Assembly (NCBI RefSeq): GCF_002874965.1
Contig: NZ_CP025624.1
Span: 3,844,001 to 3,908,000 of the forward strand
Origin: Pseudomonas sp. NC02
GTDB taxonomy: Bacteria; Pseudomonadota; Gammaproteobacteria; Pseudomonadales; Pseudomonadaceae
DNA length: 64,000 nucleotides
Reading direction: 5' to 3'
This document shows, one piece after another, positions 24,627-33,875 of the stretch (its first letter is position 1; each line of letters opens with the position of its first letter). A program made the position numbers and the translations under genes. A model generated the notes under the pieces. The model did no database searches. It saw nothing but the letters and a program-made list of their open reading frames with translations, and was not told where the DNA came from.

Positions 24627-27284
24627 TTAAGCGAGGCTTTTGCTCACCACTTCAAACACATCGCTGGACAGCTCGCCCGAAGCGCGAATCCGCTCCAGCT
24701 CGCCTTTCATCAGCGCCTGCCGCGCGCTGTCGTACTTGCGCCAGCGGGTCAACGGCGCCAATTGCCGCGAAGCAATCTGGGGGTTGAAGCCATTCAACTG
24801 GATCACCAGGTCCGCCAGGAACCGATAGCCCGAACCATCCGCCGCGTGGAAGTTGATCAGGTTCTGCCCGGCAAACGCGCCCACCAGTGCCCGCACCTTG
24901 TTCGGGTTCTTGATGTTGAACGCAGGGTGCTGCATCAACGTCTTGACCCGCTCCAGCGCGCCCGGCAAACCATTGCCCGCCTGCACGCTGAACCACTGGT
25001 CCATGACCAGCGGGTTGTCCTTGAAGTTCTCGGCAAACACCGCCAGCGCCTTGGCTTTCTCTTCTTCGAACGGCGAGTTGACCAGCACCGCCAGGGCCGT
25101 CAGGCGCTCGGTCATGTTGTCGCACGCGTCGAACTGTTCAAGGGTCGCCGCCAGCACTTCCGGCTTGCCGCTGAGCATCAGGTACGACAGCGCAATGTTC
25201 TGCAAGGCGCGACGGGCAAAGTGTTCCGCCTCGGCCACGTACGGGGTTTTCTTCGACAGGTCGCGATTGGCCTGGTAACGCAGCCACAGGCCCTCGAACA
25301 GGTTGTCGGCCAACTGCTTGCGAGCAAACTCGCGGGCCGCGTGGATGGCGTCGACATCCGCCACGTCGCTGATTTCGGTCAGGTAGGCTTCGCTCGGCAG
25401 CGAGAGCATCTCGGCGACCATCGCCTGGTCCAGGCTTTCGTCGCTCAATACGCTGCGCAGTGCAGTGATCAGGCGTTGATCCAGCACCAGCGCCTTGCCC
25501 TGCTGATGTTGGGCGATCAGCTCCTGCAACACCTGCACCGACAGCTGCTGGCCGGCGTCCCAGCGATTGAAGCCATCGCTGTCGTGCTGCATCAGGAACA
25601 TCAGTTGGTCGCGGTTATACGGGAAGCTCAGCTTCACCGGCGCCGAGAAGCCGCGCAGCAGCGACGGCAGCGGGTGCTCGGCGATGTCGACAAAGGTGAA
25701 GGTCTGTTCGGCTTCGGTCACCGAGATCACGCGGGACGTGGCGCCGGCAGCGGTTTCACCGGCCAGGCGCAAGGCGATGCCCGCGCCCTTCCCGTCCAGC
25801 AGGCCCAGCTCAACCGGAATCACGAACGGCAGTTTTTCCACCTTGTCCGGGGTTTCCGGGCAGCTTTGACGGAAGGTCAGGCTGTAGGTTTTAGCCACCG
25901 GGTCGTAGGACTCGCTCACCGCCAGGCGTGGCGTACCGGCCTGGCTGTACCAGCGCTTGAACTGGGTCAGGTCAGCGCCGTTGGCGTCTTCCATGGCCTT
26001 GATGAAGTCATCGCAGGTCACAGCCTGGCCGTCGTGGCGTTCGAAGTACAGGTCGCTGCCTTTGCGGAACCCTTCGGCGCCGAGCAAGGTTTGGATCATA
26101 CGGACGACTTCCGAGCCCTTTTCGTACACGGTCAGGGTGTAGAAGTTGGAGATCTCGATAAAGCCGTCCGGACGTACCGCGTGGGCCATGGGACCGGCAT
26201 CTTCGGCGAACTGGTGAGTGCGCAGATAAGCCACGTCCTGGATGCGCTTGACGGTGGCCGAATTCATGTCGGCAGAGAACTGCGAATCACGGAACACCGT
26301 GAAGCCTTCCTTCAGCGACAGCTGGAACCAGTCGCGGCAAGTCACGCGGTTGCCCGACCAGTTGTGGAAGTATTCGTGGGCAACGATCGCCTCGACTCGC
26401 TGGTGCGCGGCGTCGGTGGCGGTTTCGGCACGGGCCAGCACGGCGCTGGAGTTGAAGATGTTGAGGCCCTTGTTTTCCATGGCGCCCATGTTGAAGTCGT
26501 TGACCGCGACGATCATGAAGATGTCGAGATCGTACTCACGGCCATAGACTTCCTCGTCCCAGCGCATGGATTTCTTCAGGCTGTTCATGGCGTGCTGGCA
26601 CTTGTCGATGTTTTCCGGCTCGACATAGATACGCAGCGCCACGGTGCGCTCGGTCATGGTGGTGAAGGTGTCTTCGACACACCACAAATCACCGGCCACC
26701 AGTGCAAACAGGTACGCCGGCTTCTTGAACGGATCTTCCCAGGTCGCCCAGTGCCGGCCGTCTTCGCCAGGGCCGGAAGCAATCGGGTTGCCGTTGGACA
26801 GCAACACCGGGTAGCTGTGTTGCTCGGCGATCACCGTGGTGGTGAACACGCTCATCACGTCCGGACGGTCGAGGTAATAGGTGATCTTGCGGAAACCCTC
26901 GGCCTCGCACTGGGTGCAGAACATGCCGCCGGATTTGTACAGGCCTTCCAGGGCGGTATTGGTTTCCGGGTGGATCTTCACCGTGGTGTCGAGGGTGAAG
27001 GTCGCGCTGGTGGGGTGCACGGTCAGGTGGCTGTCGCTCAACTGGTAGTCGGCGTCGGTCAGTTCCTGGTCGGCCAGGTTCACCGACAGCAGCTCCAGCT
27101 GCTGCCCGTCCAGCACCAGCGGCGGCAAGCCGGCGCCGCGCTCGGGGTTGCGGCGCATCACCAGCTGCGCGTGGACCAGGCTATGGTCCTCGAACAACTC
27201 GAAGGTCAGGTGCGTCTCGTCGATCAGGTAGTCCGGCGCCTGATAGTCCTTCAGGTAAATCATCTTCGGCTGTTCGGTGCGCAT
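24627..27284 (-). CDS. pepN: Aminopeptidase N (M1 zinc metallopeptidase)
   Basis: The 885-residue enzyme removes N-terminal residues from peptides in the cytoplasm. The exopeptidase motif GAMEN is present in FNMGAMENKGLN, with the zinc motif HEYFHNW starting at His303 and its distal Glu in LSLKEG. The N-terminal beta domain (QCEAEGFRKITYYLDRPDV) and the helical C-terminal domain match the enteric PepN across the full length. It is the last gene of the leftward run from nadK, 13 bases after the DUF2797 gene. Confidence 0.96.
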   Translation of the reverse strand: MRTEQPKMIYLKDYQAPDYLIDETHLTFELFEDHSLVHAQLVMRRNPERGAGLPPLVLDGQQLELLSVNLADQELTDADYQLSDSHLTVHPTSATFTLDTTVKIHPETNTALEGLYKSGGMFCTQCEAEGFRKITYYLDRPDVMSVFTTTVIAEQHSYPVLLSNGNPIASGPGEDGRHWATWEDPFKKPAYLFALVAGDLWCVEDTFTTMTERTVALRIYVEPENIDKCQHAMNSLKKSMRWDEEVYGREYDLDIFMIVAVNDFNMGAMENKGLNIFNSSAVLARAETATDAAHQRVEAIVAHEYFHNWSGNRVTCRDWFQLSLKEGFTVFRDSQFSADMNSATVKRIQDVAYLRTHQFAEDAGPMAHAVRPDGFIEISNFYTLTVYEKGSEVVRMIQTLLGAEGFRKGSDLYFERHDGQAVTCDDFIKAMEDANGADLTQFKRWYSQAGTPRLAVSESYDPVAKTYSLTFRQSCPETPDKVEKLPFVIPVELGLLDGKGAGIALRLAGETAAGATSRVISVTEAEQTFTFVDIAEHPLPSLLRGFSAPVKLSFPYNRDQLMFLMQHDSDGFNRWDAGQQLSVQVLQELIAQHQQGKALVLDQRLITALRSVLSDESLDQAMVAEMLSLPSEAYLTEISDVADVDAIHAAREFARKQLADNLFEGLWLRYQANRDLSKKTPYVAEAEHFARRALQNIALSYLMLSGKPEVLAATLEQFDACDNMTERLTALAVLVNSPFEEEKAKALAVFAENFKDNPLVMDQWFSVQAGNGLPGALERVKTLMQHPAFNIKNPNKVRALVGAFAGQNLINFHAADGSGYRFLADLVIQLNGFNPQIASRQLAPLTRWRKYDSARQALMKGELERIRASGELSSDVFEVVSKSLA

Positions 27285-27297
27285 GTCTGTCGTCCTT

Positions 27298-28095
27298 CTA
27301 CTGATGCACGGCGAGCTGGTAGGCCGTGTATTTACGAATATTGATCACGCCGGTATCGAAGATCAGGTATTGGCCCTTGATCCCCATCAGCGTGCCTTCG
27401 GCAATCGGGTTCTTGTCCAGGTTGAAGCTGACGATCTTGGTCGGATACTGCTCGATCGGGTAGCGGATTTCGATCGGTTCGATGTCGGTCACCGGTTGGA
27501 TGGCCTGCAGGCCAAAGCGTTCCTGCAAACCGAGCATGCCTTCGGCACAGCTGGCGAACAGTTCGTCACGCACCTGCGCAAGGTCGACGGCCTGCGCGTC
27601 GCCCTTGAGCAGCGCGCGCCAGTTGGTCTTGTCGGCCACCTGGCTGCGGAACAGGTCCTCGACGAAGCCCGACTGCTGGCGCGTGGCAACGCGCATGATC
27701 GGCAGCGCCTGGCTGGCGCCCTGGTCGAGCCAGCGGGTCGGCAGCTGGCTGGCGCGGGTGATGCCGACCTTGATCCCCGACGAGTTCGCCAGGTACACCA
27801 CGTGGTCGGTCATGCAGAATTTTTCACCCCAGGCCGGATCGCGGCAGGTGCCGGCGTCGTAATGGCAGCGCTCGGGGCTCATGATGCACAGGTCGCACTG
27901 GGCCAGTTTGGTCATGCACGGGTAGCAGTAACCCTGGCTGAAACTGGTCTTGGTCTTGCGACCGCAATGGGTGCAATGGATCGCACCGAGGTATTCCAGG
28001 CGCACGGTAGTGCCGATCAATGGATTGACCGGCACCTCGGTGTCGCCCAGGCGAAACGCGTATTGAACGGTCGGCTCACCCAGCTGCGCCGACAT
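27298..28095 (-). CDS. DUF2797 family protein (zinc-finger-like)
   Basis: The 265-residue product has an N-terminal region with several Cys pairs, CTHCGRKTKTSFSQGYCYPC and CDLCIMSPERCHY, that look like zinc-binding knuckles. A GIY-YIG-like core with VYLANSSGIKVGITR follows. This matches the DUF2797 family, whose role is not established. The ATG at 28095 is the only start that does not run into the preceding yeaC-like gene (stop at 28125). It is co-directional with yeaC and pepN. Confidence 0.88.
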   Translation of the reverse strand: MSAQLGEPTVQYAFRLGDTEVPVNPLIGTTVRLEYLGAIHCTHCGRKTKTSFSQGYCYPCMTKLAQCDLCIMSPERCHYDAGTCRDPAWGEKFCMTDHVVYLANSSGIKVGITRASQLPTRWLDQGASQALPIMRVATRQQSGFVEDLFRSQVADKTNWRALLKGDAQAVDLAQVRDELFASCAEGMLGLQERFGLQAIQPVTDIEPIEIRYPIEQYPTKIVSFNLDKNPIAEGTLMGIKGQYLIFDTGVINIRKYTAYQLAVHQ

Positions 28096-28124
28096 CTTGC
28101 TGACTGCACCACGGCCAATCTCAA

Positions 28125-28385
28125 TCAATGGATGGCATCCGACTTGAACAGGATGTTCGGCACCGGCGCCGACTTGGAGGCGCATTCCTGCGGGCCCATG
28201 TAGCCGGTGCGCTGGTCTTCCGGCAGGTTCTGCAGCTCCCAGGCGATCACCGCCTGCAACGACAATTCACGCTGCTCGGCGGTGAGCTTGCGGCCATCGG
28301 ACCATTTGCCGATTTCCACGGCGAGCTTGAGGCTCTCGTAGATGTCCGGGGTGATGTTTTCGATCATTTCGACAAAAGAGGACAT
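28125..28385 (-). CDS. yeaC: YeaC-like protein (DUF1315)
   Basis: The 86-residue cytoplasmic protein starts MSSFVEMIENITPDIYESLK and has the conserved middle segment GRKLTAEQRELSLQAVIAWE. It ends with the acidic/Pro segment DQRTGYMG, as in DUF1315/YeaC of enterics. Function is unknown. It sits tightly between the rhomboid gene (15 bases) and the DUF2797 gene. Confidence 0.88.
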   Translation of the reverse strand: MSSFVEMIENITPDIYESLKLAVEIGKWSDGRKLTAEQRELSLQAVIAWELQNLPEDQRTGYMGPQECASKSAPVPNILFKSDAIH

Positions 28386-28400
28386 AAGACTCTTCCTTAA

Positions 28401-29276
28401 CTAAATAGGAGACATTTTGCGGCGGCTGTACAAGCCACCCAACAAACCGGTCAGGCAACCCATCACCAGGCCACCCACGTGGGCCGCGTTGGCGATTTCG
28501 CCGAAGCCGATCATCGAGACCAGGCCCGACAGGCACAGCACCAGCCACACCAGCATCATCACCAACACCCCGCGAGGCAGGCGATACACCGGATTCGGCG
28601 ACACCCACTGATAGATCCAGCAATGCCCGAGCAAGCCATACAGCACGCCGGACAACCCGCCAAACAGGCCGGGACCACCAAAATAGTATTGAGCGTAGTT
28701 CGACACCAGGCTGAACAGCAGGGTCAGGCCCAGCAGGTTGATACTGCCCTGGCGCAACTCGATGCGTCGCCCCAGTTCCCAGTACCACATGCCATTCATG
28801 GCCAGGTGCAGGATGCCGAAGTGGATCAACATCGGCGTGACGAGGCGCCACCACTGTCCCGACGCCAGGCTGTCGGTCAATGGCGTGAAACGGATGTACT
28901 CGCCTGCCACGCTGAACGGCAGGAACGTCAGCCAGCTCATGGCTTGCAGGTTATCCCCCAGCAACGTAACGGCGCCGACGATGATGCTCAGCAGCAACAC
29001 CAACGCGGTCACCGGGCTGTGGCGAAGCTGCTGGGCAAACCCGGGACGCCTGGTCGACGTCGCCTGCTCGGGAATGTCCAGTTGCTGGTCCGGGTCACCG
29101 GCCGGAAAGCGCTGGTACAGGACCTTCACGTCTTCACTGATGGAGTCAGGCACCCACAGCACCTGCTCCCCGGCTTCTTCGCTGACGCGATGGGGCACTT
29201 GCATGCGTTGCAGAAGCTTGACGAAACCACTCAAATCCACCGCCAGCGGCAGGCGTAATACAGCAACGGTACTCAT
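28401..29276 (-). CDS. GlpG-like rhomboid intramembrane serine protease
   Basis: The 291-residue protein has a cytoplasmic N-terminal domain (1-85) and six to seven transmembrane helices. The catalytic serine is Ser209 in FGGLSGVLYG and the histidine His266 in ANAAHVGGL. The supporting His-x-x-x-N motif is in HLAMNGMWYWELG (157-169). It cleaves single-pass membrane proteins; the substrate is unknown. Its ATG overlaps the stop of the upstream phosphoesterase gene by four bases. Confidence 0.93.
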   Translation of the reverse strand: MSTVAVLRLPLAVDLSGFVKLLQRMQVPHRVSEEAGEQVLWVPDSISEDVKVLYQRFPAGDPDQQLDIPEQATSTRRPGFAQQLRHSPVTALVLLLSIIVGAVTLLGDNLQAMSWLTFLPFSVAGEYIRFTPLTDSLASGQWWRLVTPMLIHFGILHLAMNGMWYWELGRRIELRQGSINLLGLTLLFSLVSNYAQYYFGGPGLFGGLSGVLYGLLGHCWIYQWVSPNPVYRLPRGVLVMMLVWLVLCLSGLVSMIGFGEIANAAHVGGLVMGCLTGLLGGLYSRRKMSPI

Positions 29277-30244
29277 GAAATAACCTCAGGGCGCTCGACA
29301 TCGACCCAAACAAATTTACGCGGGTCCAGGCGGGTTTCCTGATCCAGCCGGTACGCCACCAGCTTGCCGTACAGCACCGCGCTGTAGTCCAGGCAGGCCA
29401 GGTTCGGGCGGATCGGCGCCGGTTTGCCGCTGCGCCAGTAGTGGCCGACGAACAGCAATGGCTCGTCGACGCCGTAGCGCAGCAGGGAATTCTTTTCAGT
29501 GGACGACAGCGGCGTGGCGGCCACAGGTTCCGGCAGCGCATCGGGCTGGAACACGATATCGCCGTAGGTCTTCGGGTCGTCTTCCCAGAACTTGGTACGG
29601 AAGAACGAGCGCGTCAGGCCGTCGCCGCCGGTCAGGGTCAAGCCGTCCGGCAGGCGCATGTCGGTACCGCGCAACAGGCGGTCGAAGGCATTGCTGGCGA
29701 AACTGCCGGGCACGGCGGCGGCTTGCAGGAAGTGTTCGTCGATGCAGCCATCCGGGAAATGCGCGCGCAGGGGCTCGATAAAGCCGTTGTCCCAGCAAGC
29801 GTGCACTACGCGGAATCGCCCGGCGTCGACAAACAGCGGCATGTCATAGAACCAGCCGAGGAAATCGTGCCAGTCTGCCGGGTGCTGTTCGAACTGGGTC
29901 AGGGTCTCGTGGATCAACCGCGCGTGGCGTGGCGTGTGCTCGCGCACAAACTGCTTGCCGCTGCCTGGGGCGGCGGGCGTGCTCCAGCCCAGCGCGTTGA
30001 ACTCATGGTTGCCCATGATGCACAGTGCCTGGCCGGCCTCGGTCATGTCGTGGACGATATGCAGCGCCTCGCGAATGCGCGGGCCACGGTCGATGATATC
30101 GCCGAGGAACACGGCCATTCGCGACGGATGCCGCCAGGTACCGCCCTGCTTGTGGTAACCCAATCGGTCGAGCAAGTGCTCAAGGGTATGAGCGCAACCG
30201 TGCACGTCACCAATCAGGTCGTAGCTACGCGCGGGATCGAGCAT
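29273..30244 (-). CDS. Metallophosphoesterase (calcineurin-like)
   Basis: The 323-residue protein has the calcineurin-type metal motifs: DLIGDVHGCAHTLE near the N-terminus, FLGDIIDRGPRI, and IMGNHEFNALG. It resembles ApaH/serine-threonine phosphatase-like enzymes but is longer, with FVGHYWRSG supplying the late His motif. The substrate is unknown. The start ATG at 30244 overlaps the nadK stop by one base (TGATG). A longer in-frame start at 30295 would lie inside nadK and is rejected. It is translationally coupled to nadK upstream and the rhomboid gene downstream. Confidence 0.9.
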   Translation of the reverse strand: MLDPARSYDLIGDVHGCAHTLEHLLDRLGYHKQGGTWRHPSRMAVFLGDIIDRGPRIREALHIVHDMTEAGQALCIMGNHEFNALGWSTPAAPGSGKQFVREHTPRHARLIHETLTQFEQHPADWHDFLGWFYDMPLFVDAGRFRVVHACWDNGFIEPLRAHFPDGCIDEHFLQAAAVPGSFASNAFDRLLRGTDMRLPDGLTLTGGDGLTRSFFRTKFWEDDPKTYGDIVFQPDALPEPVAATPLSSTEKNSLLRYGVDEPLLFVGHYWRSGKPAPIRPNLACLDYSAVLYGKLVAYRLDQETRLDPRKFVWVDVERPEVIS

Positions 30245-31134
30245 CAGTCGCCTCCACCCCCCAAGCGGCTGCCCCAGCCCAGCTTGGTCCGGCACACTTC
30301 GTAGTAGTTGTGGTCCAGCGGGTGGATCAACCGCAACTTCTGTGCCTTTTTGCTCACGGTGATGGTGTCACCGGGGGCGCAGGTGAAATGGTTCTGCCCG
30401 TCGCAGGAGACTTGCGGGTAGATCTGCATGTCTTTTGACACCACGATTTTCAGCTCACTGTTGCCATCGACCACGATAGGCCTGCTGGACAACATATGGG
30501 GATACATCGGCACGATCACAATGGCATCCAGCTTGGGATGCATGATCGGCCCACCGGCCGACAGCGCGTAGGCCGTGGACCCGGTCGGCGTGGCGACGAT
30601 CAGGCCGTCGGCCTTCTGGCTGCACACGAACTGGCCGTCGATGTACAACTCGAACTCGATCATCCGCGTCGACTTGCCGGGGTGCAGCACCACATCGTTG
30701 AGGGCGTCGCCCTGGCCGATGGCTTCGCCGTGGCGGCGCACTTCGGCTTGCAGCAGGAAGCGGTTTTCCACCAGGTAATGGCCGTCCAGCACCTTGGCCA
30801 CTTCGACTTCCAGCTCGTCGGGGCGAATATCGGTGAGGAACCCCAGGCTTCCACGGTTGATCCCCAGCACCGGCACGTTATGCCGCGCCAGCGCCCGGGC
30901 GGCGCCCAGCAGGCTGCCGTCGCCGCCCACCACGATCACCATGTCGCAGACTTCACCGAGCATCTTGCGCGACGAGGTCTGCAGGCCATGGCCCGGGAGG
31001 ATTTCAGCGATGGTGTCTTCGAGGATCACGTGCAGGTGGCGCTCGAGCAGAAACTTTTTCAGTCGGCGGACGGTGTCCAGCACCTGGGTACTGCCCAGGC
31101 GACCGATAATGCCGATATTGCGAAATTGCTCCAT
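30244..31134 (-). CDS. nadK: NAD kinase
   Basis: The 296-residue enzyme phosphorylates NAD+ to NADP+. The diagnostic [11 protein letters not shown] motif (about 72-82) is present, with [14 protein letters not shown] and the second conserved [13 protein letters not shown] (about 180-192). Length is normal. It is the first gene of a leftward run through a phosphoesterase, rhomboid, YeaC, DUF2797 and PepN, and is divergent from the DUF1853 gene. Its promoter must lie in 31135-31277. Confidence 0.96.
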   Translation of the reverse strand: MEQFRNIGIIGRLGSTQVLDTVRRLKKFLLERHLHVILEDTIAEILPGHGLQTSSRKMLGEVCDMVIVVGGDGSLLGAARALARHNVPVLGINRGSLGFLTDIRPDELEVEVAKVLDGHYLVENRFLLQAEVRRHGEAIGQGDALNDVVLHPGKSTRMIEFELYIDGQFVCSQKADGLIVATPTGSTAYALSAGGPIMHPKLDAIVIVPMYPHMLSSRPIVVDGNSELKIVVSKDMQIYPQVSCDGQNHFTCAPGDTITVSKKAQKLRLIHPLDHNYYEVCRTKLGWGSRLGGGGD

Positions 31135-31277
31135 GGGGCTCCTGCGGGGTTCGGGTTCTGCAAAAAAGAACGATTATGGGCGAAAGCCGGCGTTACACAA
31201 AATCCTTTGTCGCCGCAAACCCCAGACGACAACGGTTCTCAGCCCCCTTCCCGGCTGTAAAAGGCTATGCTCGGACC

Positions 31278-32264
31278 ATGACCCTGTTCCCTGATTTGCA
31301 GCACCTGCCCCGCCAACTGCGTCACCCCGAGGTGCGCGATCTCGCGTGGGTGATGCTCGCCCCGCCGATGCTCGCGCAAACGCCGTGGCCACAACGCCAC
31401 CCGCTGACCGGCAGCGACTGGGTGCAGGCCCCGCATTTGCTGGAGCAGTGGCTGCGCCAGCTGGACCAGGACAGCAGTGCCTTGCTGCATTGGCTGAGCC
31501 AGGCACGCACCCGCCGGCTGGGGTTGTATTACGAACGGCTGTGGCAATTCGCCGTGCAGCATGCGCCGGGCGTGGAGCTGCTGGCGGCCAACCTGCCGAT
31601 CCGCCAGGCCGGGCATACCCTGGGCGAGCTGGACATGCTGCTGCGCGACCGTGACGGTGTGCATCATCTGGAACTGGCGATCAAACTCTACCTCGGGCCC
31701 CAGGACGGTAATGGCCGGGACACCGCGCAATGGCTCGGCCCCGGCTGTCATGACCGGCTCGACCGCAAGCTGGCGCACCTGGCCCAGCACCAACTGCCGA
31801 TTTCCGCCCGGCCGGAGAGCCGCGAAGTCCTGGCCGCGCTCGATATCCAGGCTTTTGATGCCCATCTGTGGCTGGGCGGGTATCTGCTCTACCCATGGCC
31901 GGGCATGGCGCAGGCCCCCCAGGGCGCGCATCCCCAACACCTGAATGGCCGCTGGCTGCATCAGCGCGATTGGTCGAGGTTTATCGAGCAAAGCCCGGCA
32001 GGACGCTGGCAACCGCTGCCCCGCCACGCATGGCTGGCGCCGGCGCACTACCCGGCAGACGAAGCCTGGGACGCGGCCCGGATGCAGCACTGGCTAACCG
32101 AACTGGACCCCATGGCGCCCGCGCAGTTGCTGGTGCGCCTGGTGGAAAACAGCGAAGGCGAATGGGAAGAAGCCGAACGGTTGTTTCTGGTGGCGGATCT
32201 TTGGCCGAACGTGCCGGCGCTTACAGGTTATCGATATGCCGATAGTCAATCTGTAACCCCATAG
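31278..32264 (+). CDS. DUF1853 family protein
   Basis: The 328-residue soluble protein starts [26 protein letters not shown] and contains [13 protein letters not shown] followed by [11 protein letters not shown]. That arrangement recalls restriction-endonuclease-like (PD-ExK) cores, consistent with the DUF1853 family, whose function is unknown. I chose ATG 31278 because homology-like sequence starts there and the preceding in-frame stretch from 31176 is compositionally odd. Its 3' end overlaps the convergent chelatase VWA gene by 44 bases. Confidence 0.85.
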   Translation: MTLFPDLQHLPRQLRHPEVRDLAWVMLAPPMLAQTPWPQRHPLTGSDWVQAPHLLEQWLRQLDQDSSALLHWLSQARTRRLGLYYERLWQFAVQHAPGVELLAANLPIRQAGHTLGELDMLLRDRDGVHHLELAIKLYLGPQDGNGRDTAQWLGPGCHDRLDRKLAHLAQHQLPISARPESREVLAALDIQAFDAHLWLGGYLLYPWPGMAQAPQGAHPQHLNGRWLHQRDWSRFIEQSPAGRWQPLPRHAWLAPAHYPADEAWDAARMQHWLTELDPMAPAQLLVRLVENSEGEWEEAERLFLVADLWPNVPALTGYRYADSQSVTP

Positions 32265-32883
32265 CCAGCTGCTTTGAACGGCCCAACCGAATCGGGCCGC
32301 GCTCGATGTCCACCAGCAAACCCGGGCAGTCCAGCGGCGGCAAACCCGCCACATCCTTCAGCCGCCCATCGGTGATCACCAGCAACCGCTGCTGCTCCAC
32401 CGGGTAACGCTTGCGACGAGCCGCCAACCAGTGCCCCGCTTCGTTCAGCGCTGCCAACAATGGCGTGCCACCGCCTGCACCGAGGCCATCAAGCCAATGA
32501 CCAAGCCCTTTTGCCGCCTTTAATCCCTGCACCTGCCACTTTGGCGATTGCCCGCTCGCGGTGAGCAACGCCATGCGCGCCCGCTGTCGATAGGCATCGT
32601 CGAACAGTTGGGCCAGTAATCCCTTGGCATCGCTAAGCGCCTGATGCCGCCGGGTGGAGGCCGAAGCATCGACAATCACCAGCCACAGCTCATGGGGCGT
32701 ACGGCTACGCAGTTGATACAGCAAATCTTCGCGGCGTTGCGGCCGCCCGCCGAGCAAGGTACCCGGCCAGTTGATCGAACCTTCGGCCGCGCTGCGCGCC
32801 TGGCCTCGCCGGCCCTTGTTCAGTCGACCCGCCTTGGGCCGTGCATCCGCCCCCGCGTCAGGTTTGGGGCGGATGCCTAGGGC
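32221..32883 (-). CDS. chlD: VWA-domain (ChlD/CobT-like) part of the cobalt chelatase, reached by -1 frameshift from chlI
   Basis: This frame encodes 220 codons after a -1 shift at 32883. It begins with a basic, Pro/Ala-rich linker ([17 protein letters not shown]) with a [10 protein letters not shown] segment, then a von Willebrand A domain with the MIDAS motif VDASAS and [10 protein letters not shown]. No ATG, GTG or TTG occurs in this frame from the upstream stop (about 32901) down to TTG 32757. Starting at that TTG would drop the basic linker typical of D-subunits, and no ribosome site is visible. Read through the frameshift, the product is a fused AAA+-linker-VWA protein of about 551 residues, the usual layout of chelatase D subunits. 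It partners with CobN and the shorter ChlI form. Confidence 0.8.
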   Translation of the reverse strand, partial: ALGIRPKPDAGADARPKAGRLNKGRRGQARSAAEGSINWPGTLLGGRPQRREDLLYQLRSRTPHELWLVIVDASASTRRHQALSDAKGLLAQLFDDAYRQRARMALLTASGQSPKWQVQGLKAAKGLGHWLDGLGAGGGTPLLAALNEAGHWLAARRKRYPVEQQRLLVITDGRLKDVAGLPPLDCPGLLVDIERGPIRLGRSKQLAMGLQIDYRHIDNL

Positions 32884-32889
32884 TTTTTT
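32843..32889 (-). promoter_or_regulatory. Programmed -1 ribosomal frameshift signal (slippery heptamer plus stem-loop)
   Basis: On the minus strand, in the chlI frame, CCA AAA AAG CCC TAG contains the heptamer A AAA AAG (32889-32883), the slippery sequence of dnaX. After six bases, which include the in-frame stop TAG, a perfect 11-bp GC-rich stem follows (GCATCCGCCCC at 32876-32866 with GGGGCGGATGC at 32853-32843, 12-base loop). A -1 slip enters exactly the VWA frame. Both elements and the spacing are canonical. Confidence 0.8.
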
Positions 32890-33875
32890 GGCCAGGTGGG
32901 CACATCACGGCGAGCACCTATCGGCAAGGCGGGTGCGGGCATGTCGCCCCATTGGCCCTGGCCTTCAGGTGCATCATTGGGCTTGGGTGATTGACCGCCA
33001 GCGGGCGGCGTTGCAGGCGGGGATTGCTCCTGACGACGATGGCGCAGGGCAAATTCCGCGACCGCTTCGATATCTTCTTCGCTGATAGCCGTCGCGCCCC
33101 GCCAGGCCGTATGGGCACGTGCGCCACGCAGCCAGACCAGGTCGGCGCGCAAGCCATCGACGCCGGCGGCAAAGCAGCGCTCGGTAATCTGCGCCAGCGC
33201 CTGGTCATCCAACGGGATGCTATCCAGCAATGCGCGGGCCCGGGTGCAACGCTCACGCAACGCGGCCTGCCGGTCGGCCCATTGCCCGCAGAAACCCTGA
33301 GGGTCGCTGTCGAAATCCAGGCGGCGACGGATGATCTGCCCGCGTTCGGCCGGCTGGGTGTGCCCGCTCAGCGCCACGTTGAAACCAAACCGGTCGAGCA
33401 ATTGCGGGCGCAGCTCGCCCTCTTCCGGGTTCATGGTGCCGATCAGTACAAAACGCGCCGAATGCCGGTGGGAAATCCCGTCGCGCTCGATCAGGTTGGT
33501 GCCGCTGGCGGCCACGTCCAGCAGCAGGTCCACCAGGTGGTCGGGCAGCAGGTTGACTTCATCGACATAGAGCACGCCGCCGTCGGCCTTGGCCAGCACG
33601 CCGGGGGAAAACTGTGCGCGGCCCTCACTGAGTGCCGCGTCCAGATCGAGTGTGCCCACCAGCCGCTCCTCGGTGGCGCCCAACGGCAGCGTGACGAACT
33701 GGCCGCTGGCGAGCAGGTCCGCCAGGCCACGGGCCAGGGTGGACTTGGCCATGCCGCGCGGGCCTTCGATCAGCACACCGCCGATTTTCGGGTCGATGGC
33801 GGTCAGGCACAGGGCCAGTTTCAAGTCGTCGGCGCCGACCACGGCGGACAGCGGGAAATGTGGAATGTCGGTCAT
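32877..33875 (-). CDS. chlI: AAA+ chelatase subunit ChlI-like (zero-frame product)
   Basis: The 332-residue AAA+ ATPase has Walker A GPRGMAKST (38-46), Walker B GGVLYVDEVNLL and the chelatase-type insert with GTMNPEEGELRPQLLDRFGF. It drives metal insertion by CobN together with a VWA subunit. The C-terminal 50 residues form a Pro/Gly/Gln linker (QSPPATPPAGGQ) ending in DVPTWPKKP, where translation stops unless the ribosome slips. A short ending in a D-type linker is what is expected if this product is the small subunit and the frameshift product is the medium one. The ATG 33875 overlaps the cobN stop (TGATG); a start at 33944 inside cobN is rejected. Confidence 0.92.
   Translation of the reverse strand: MTDIPHFPLSAVVGADDLKLALCLTAIDPKIGGVLIEGPRGMAKSTLARGLADLLASGQFVTLPLGATEERLVGTLDLDAALSEGRAQFSPGVLAKADGGVLYVDEVNLLPDHLVDLLLDVAASGTNLIERDGISHRHSARFVLIGTMNPEEGELRPQLLDRFGFNVALSGHTQPAERGQIIRRRLDFDSDPQGFCGQWADRQAALRERCTRARALLDSIPLDDQALAQITERCFAAGVDGLRADLVWLRGARAHTAWRGATAISEEDIEAVAEFALRHRRQEQSPPATPPAGGQSPKPNDAPEGQGQWGDMPAPALPIGARRDVPTWPKKP

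Noticed and set aside
32221-32757. The VWA gene as an independent gene starting at TTG 32757
   Set aside because: No ribosome site, it would lose the basic linker typical of D subunits, and a complete frameshift signal lies upstream in the right phase. It cannot be fully excluded as a secondary product.
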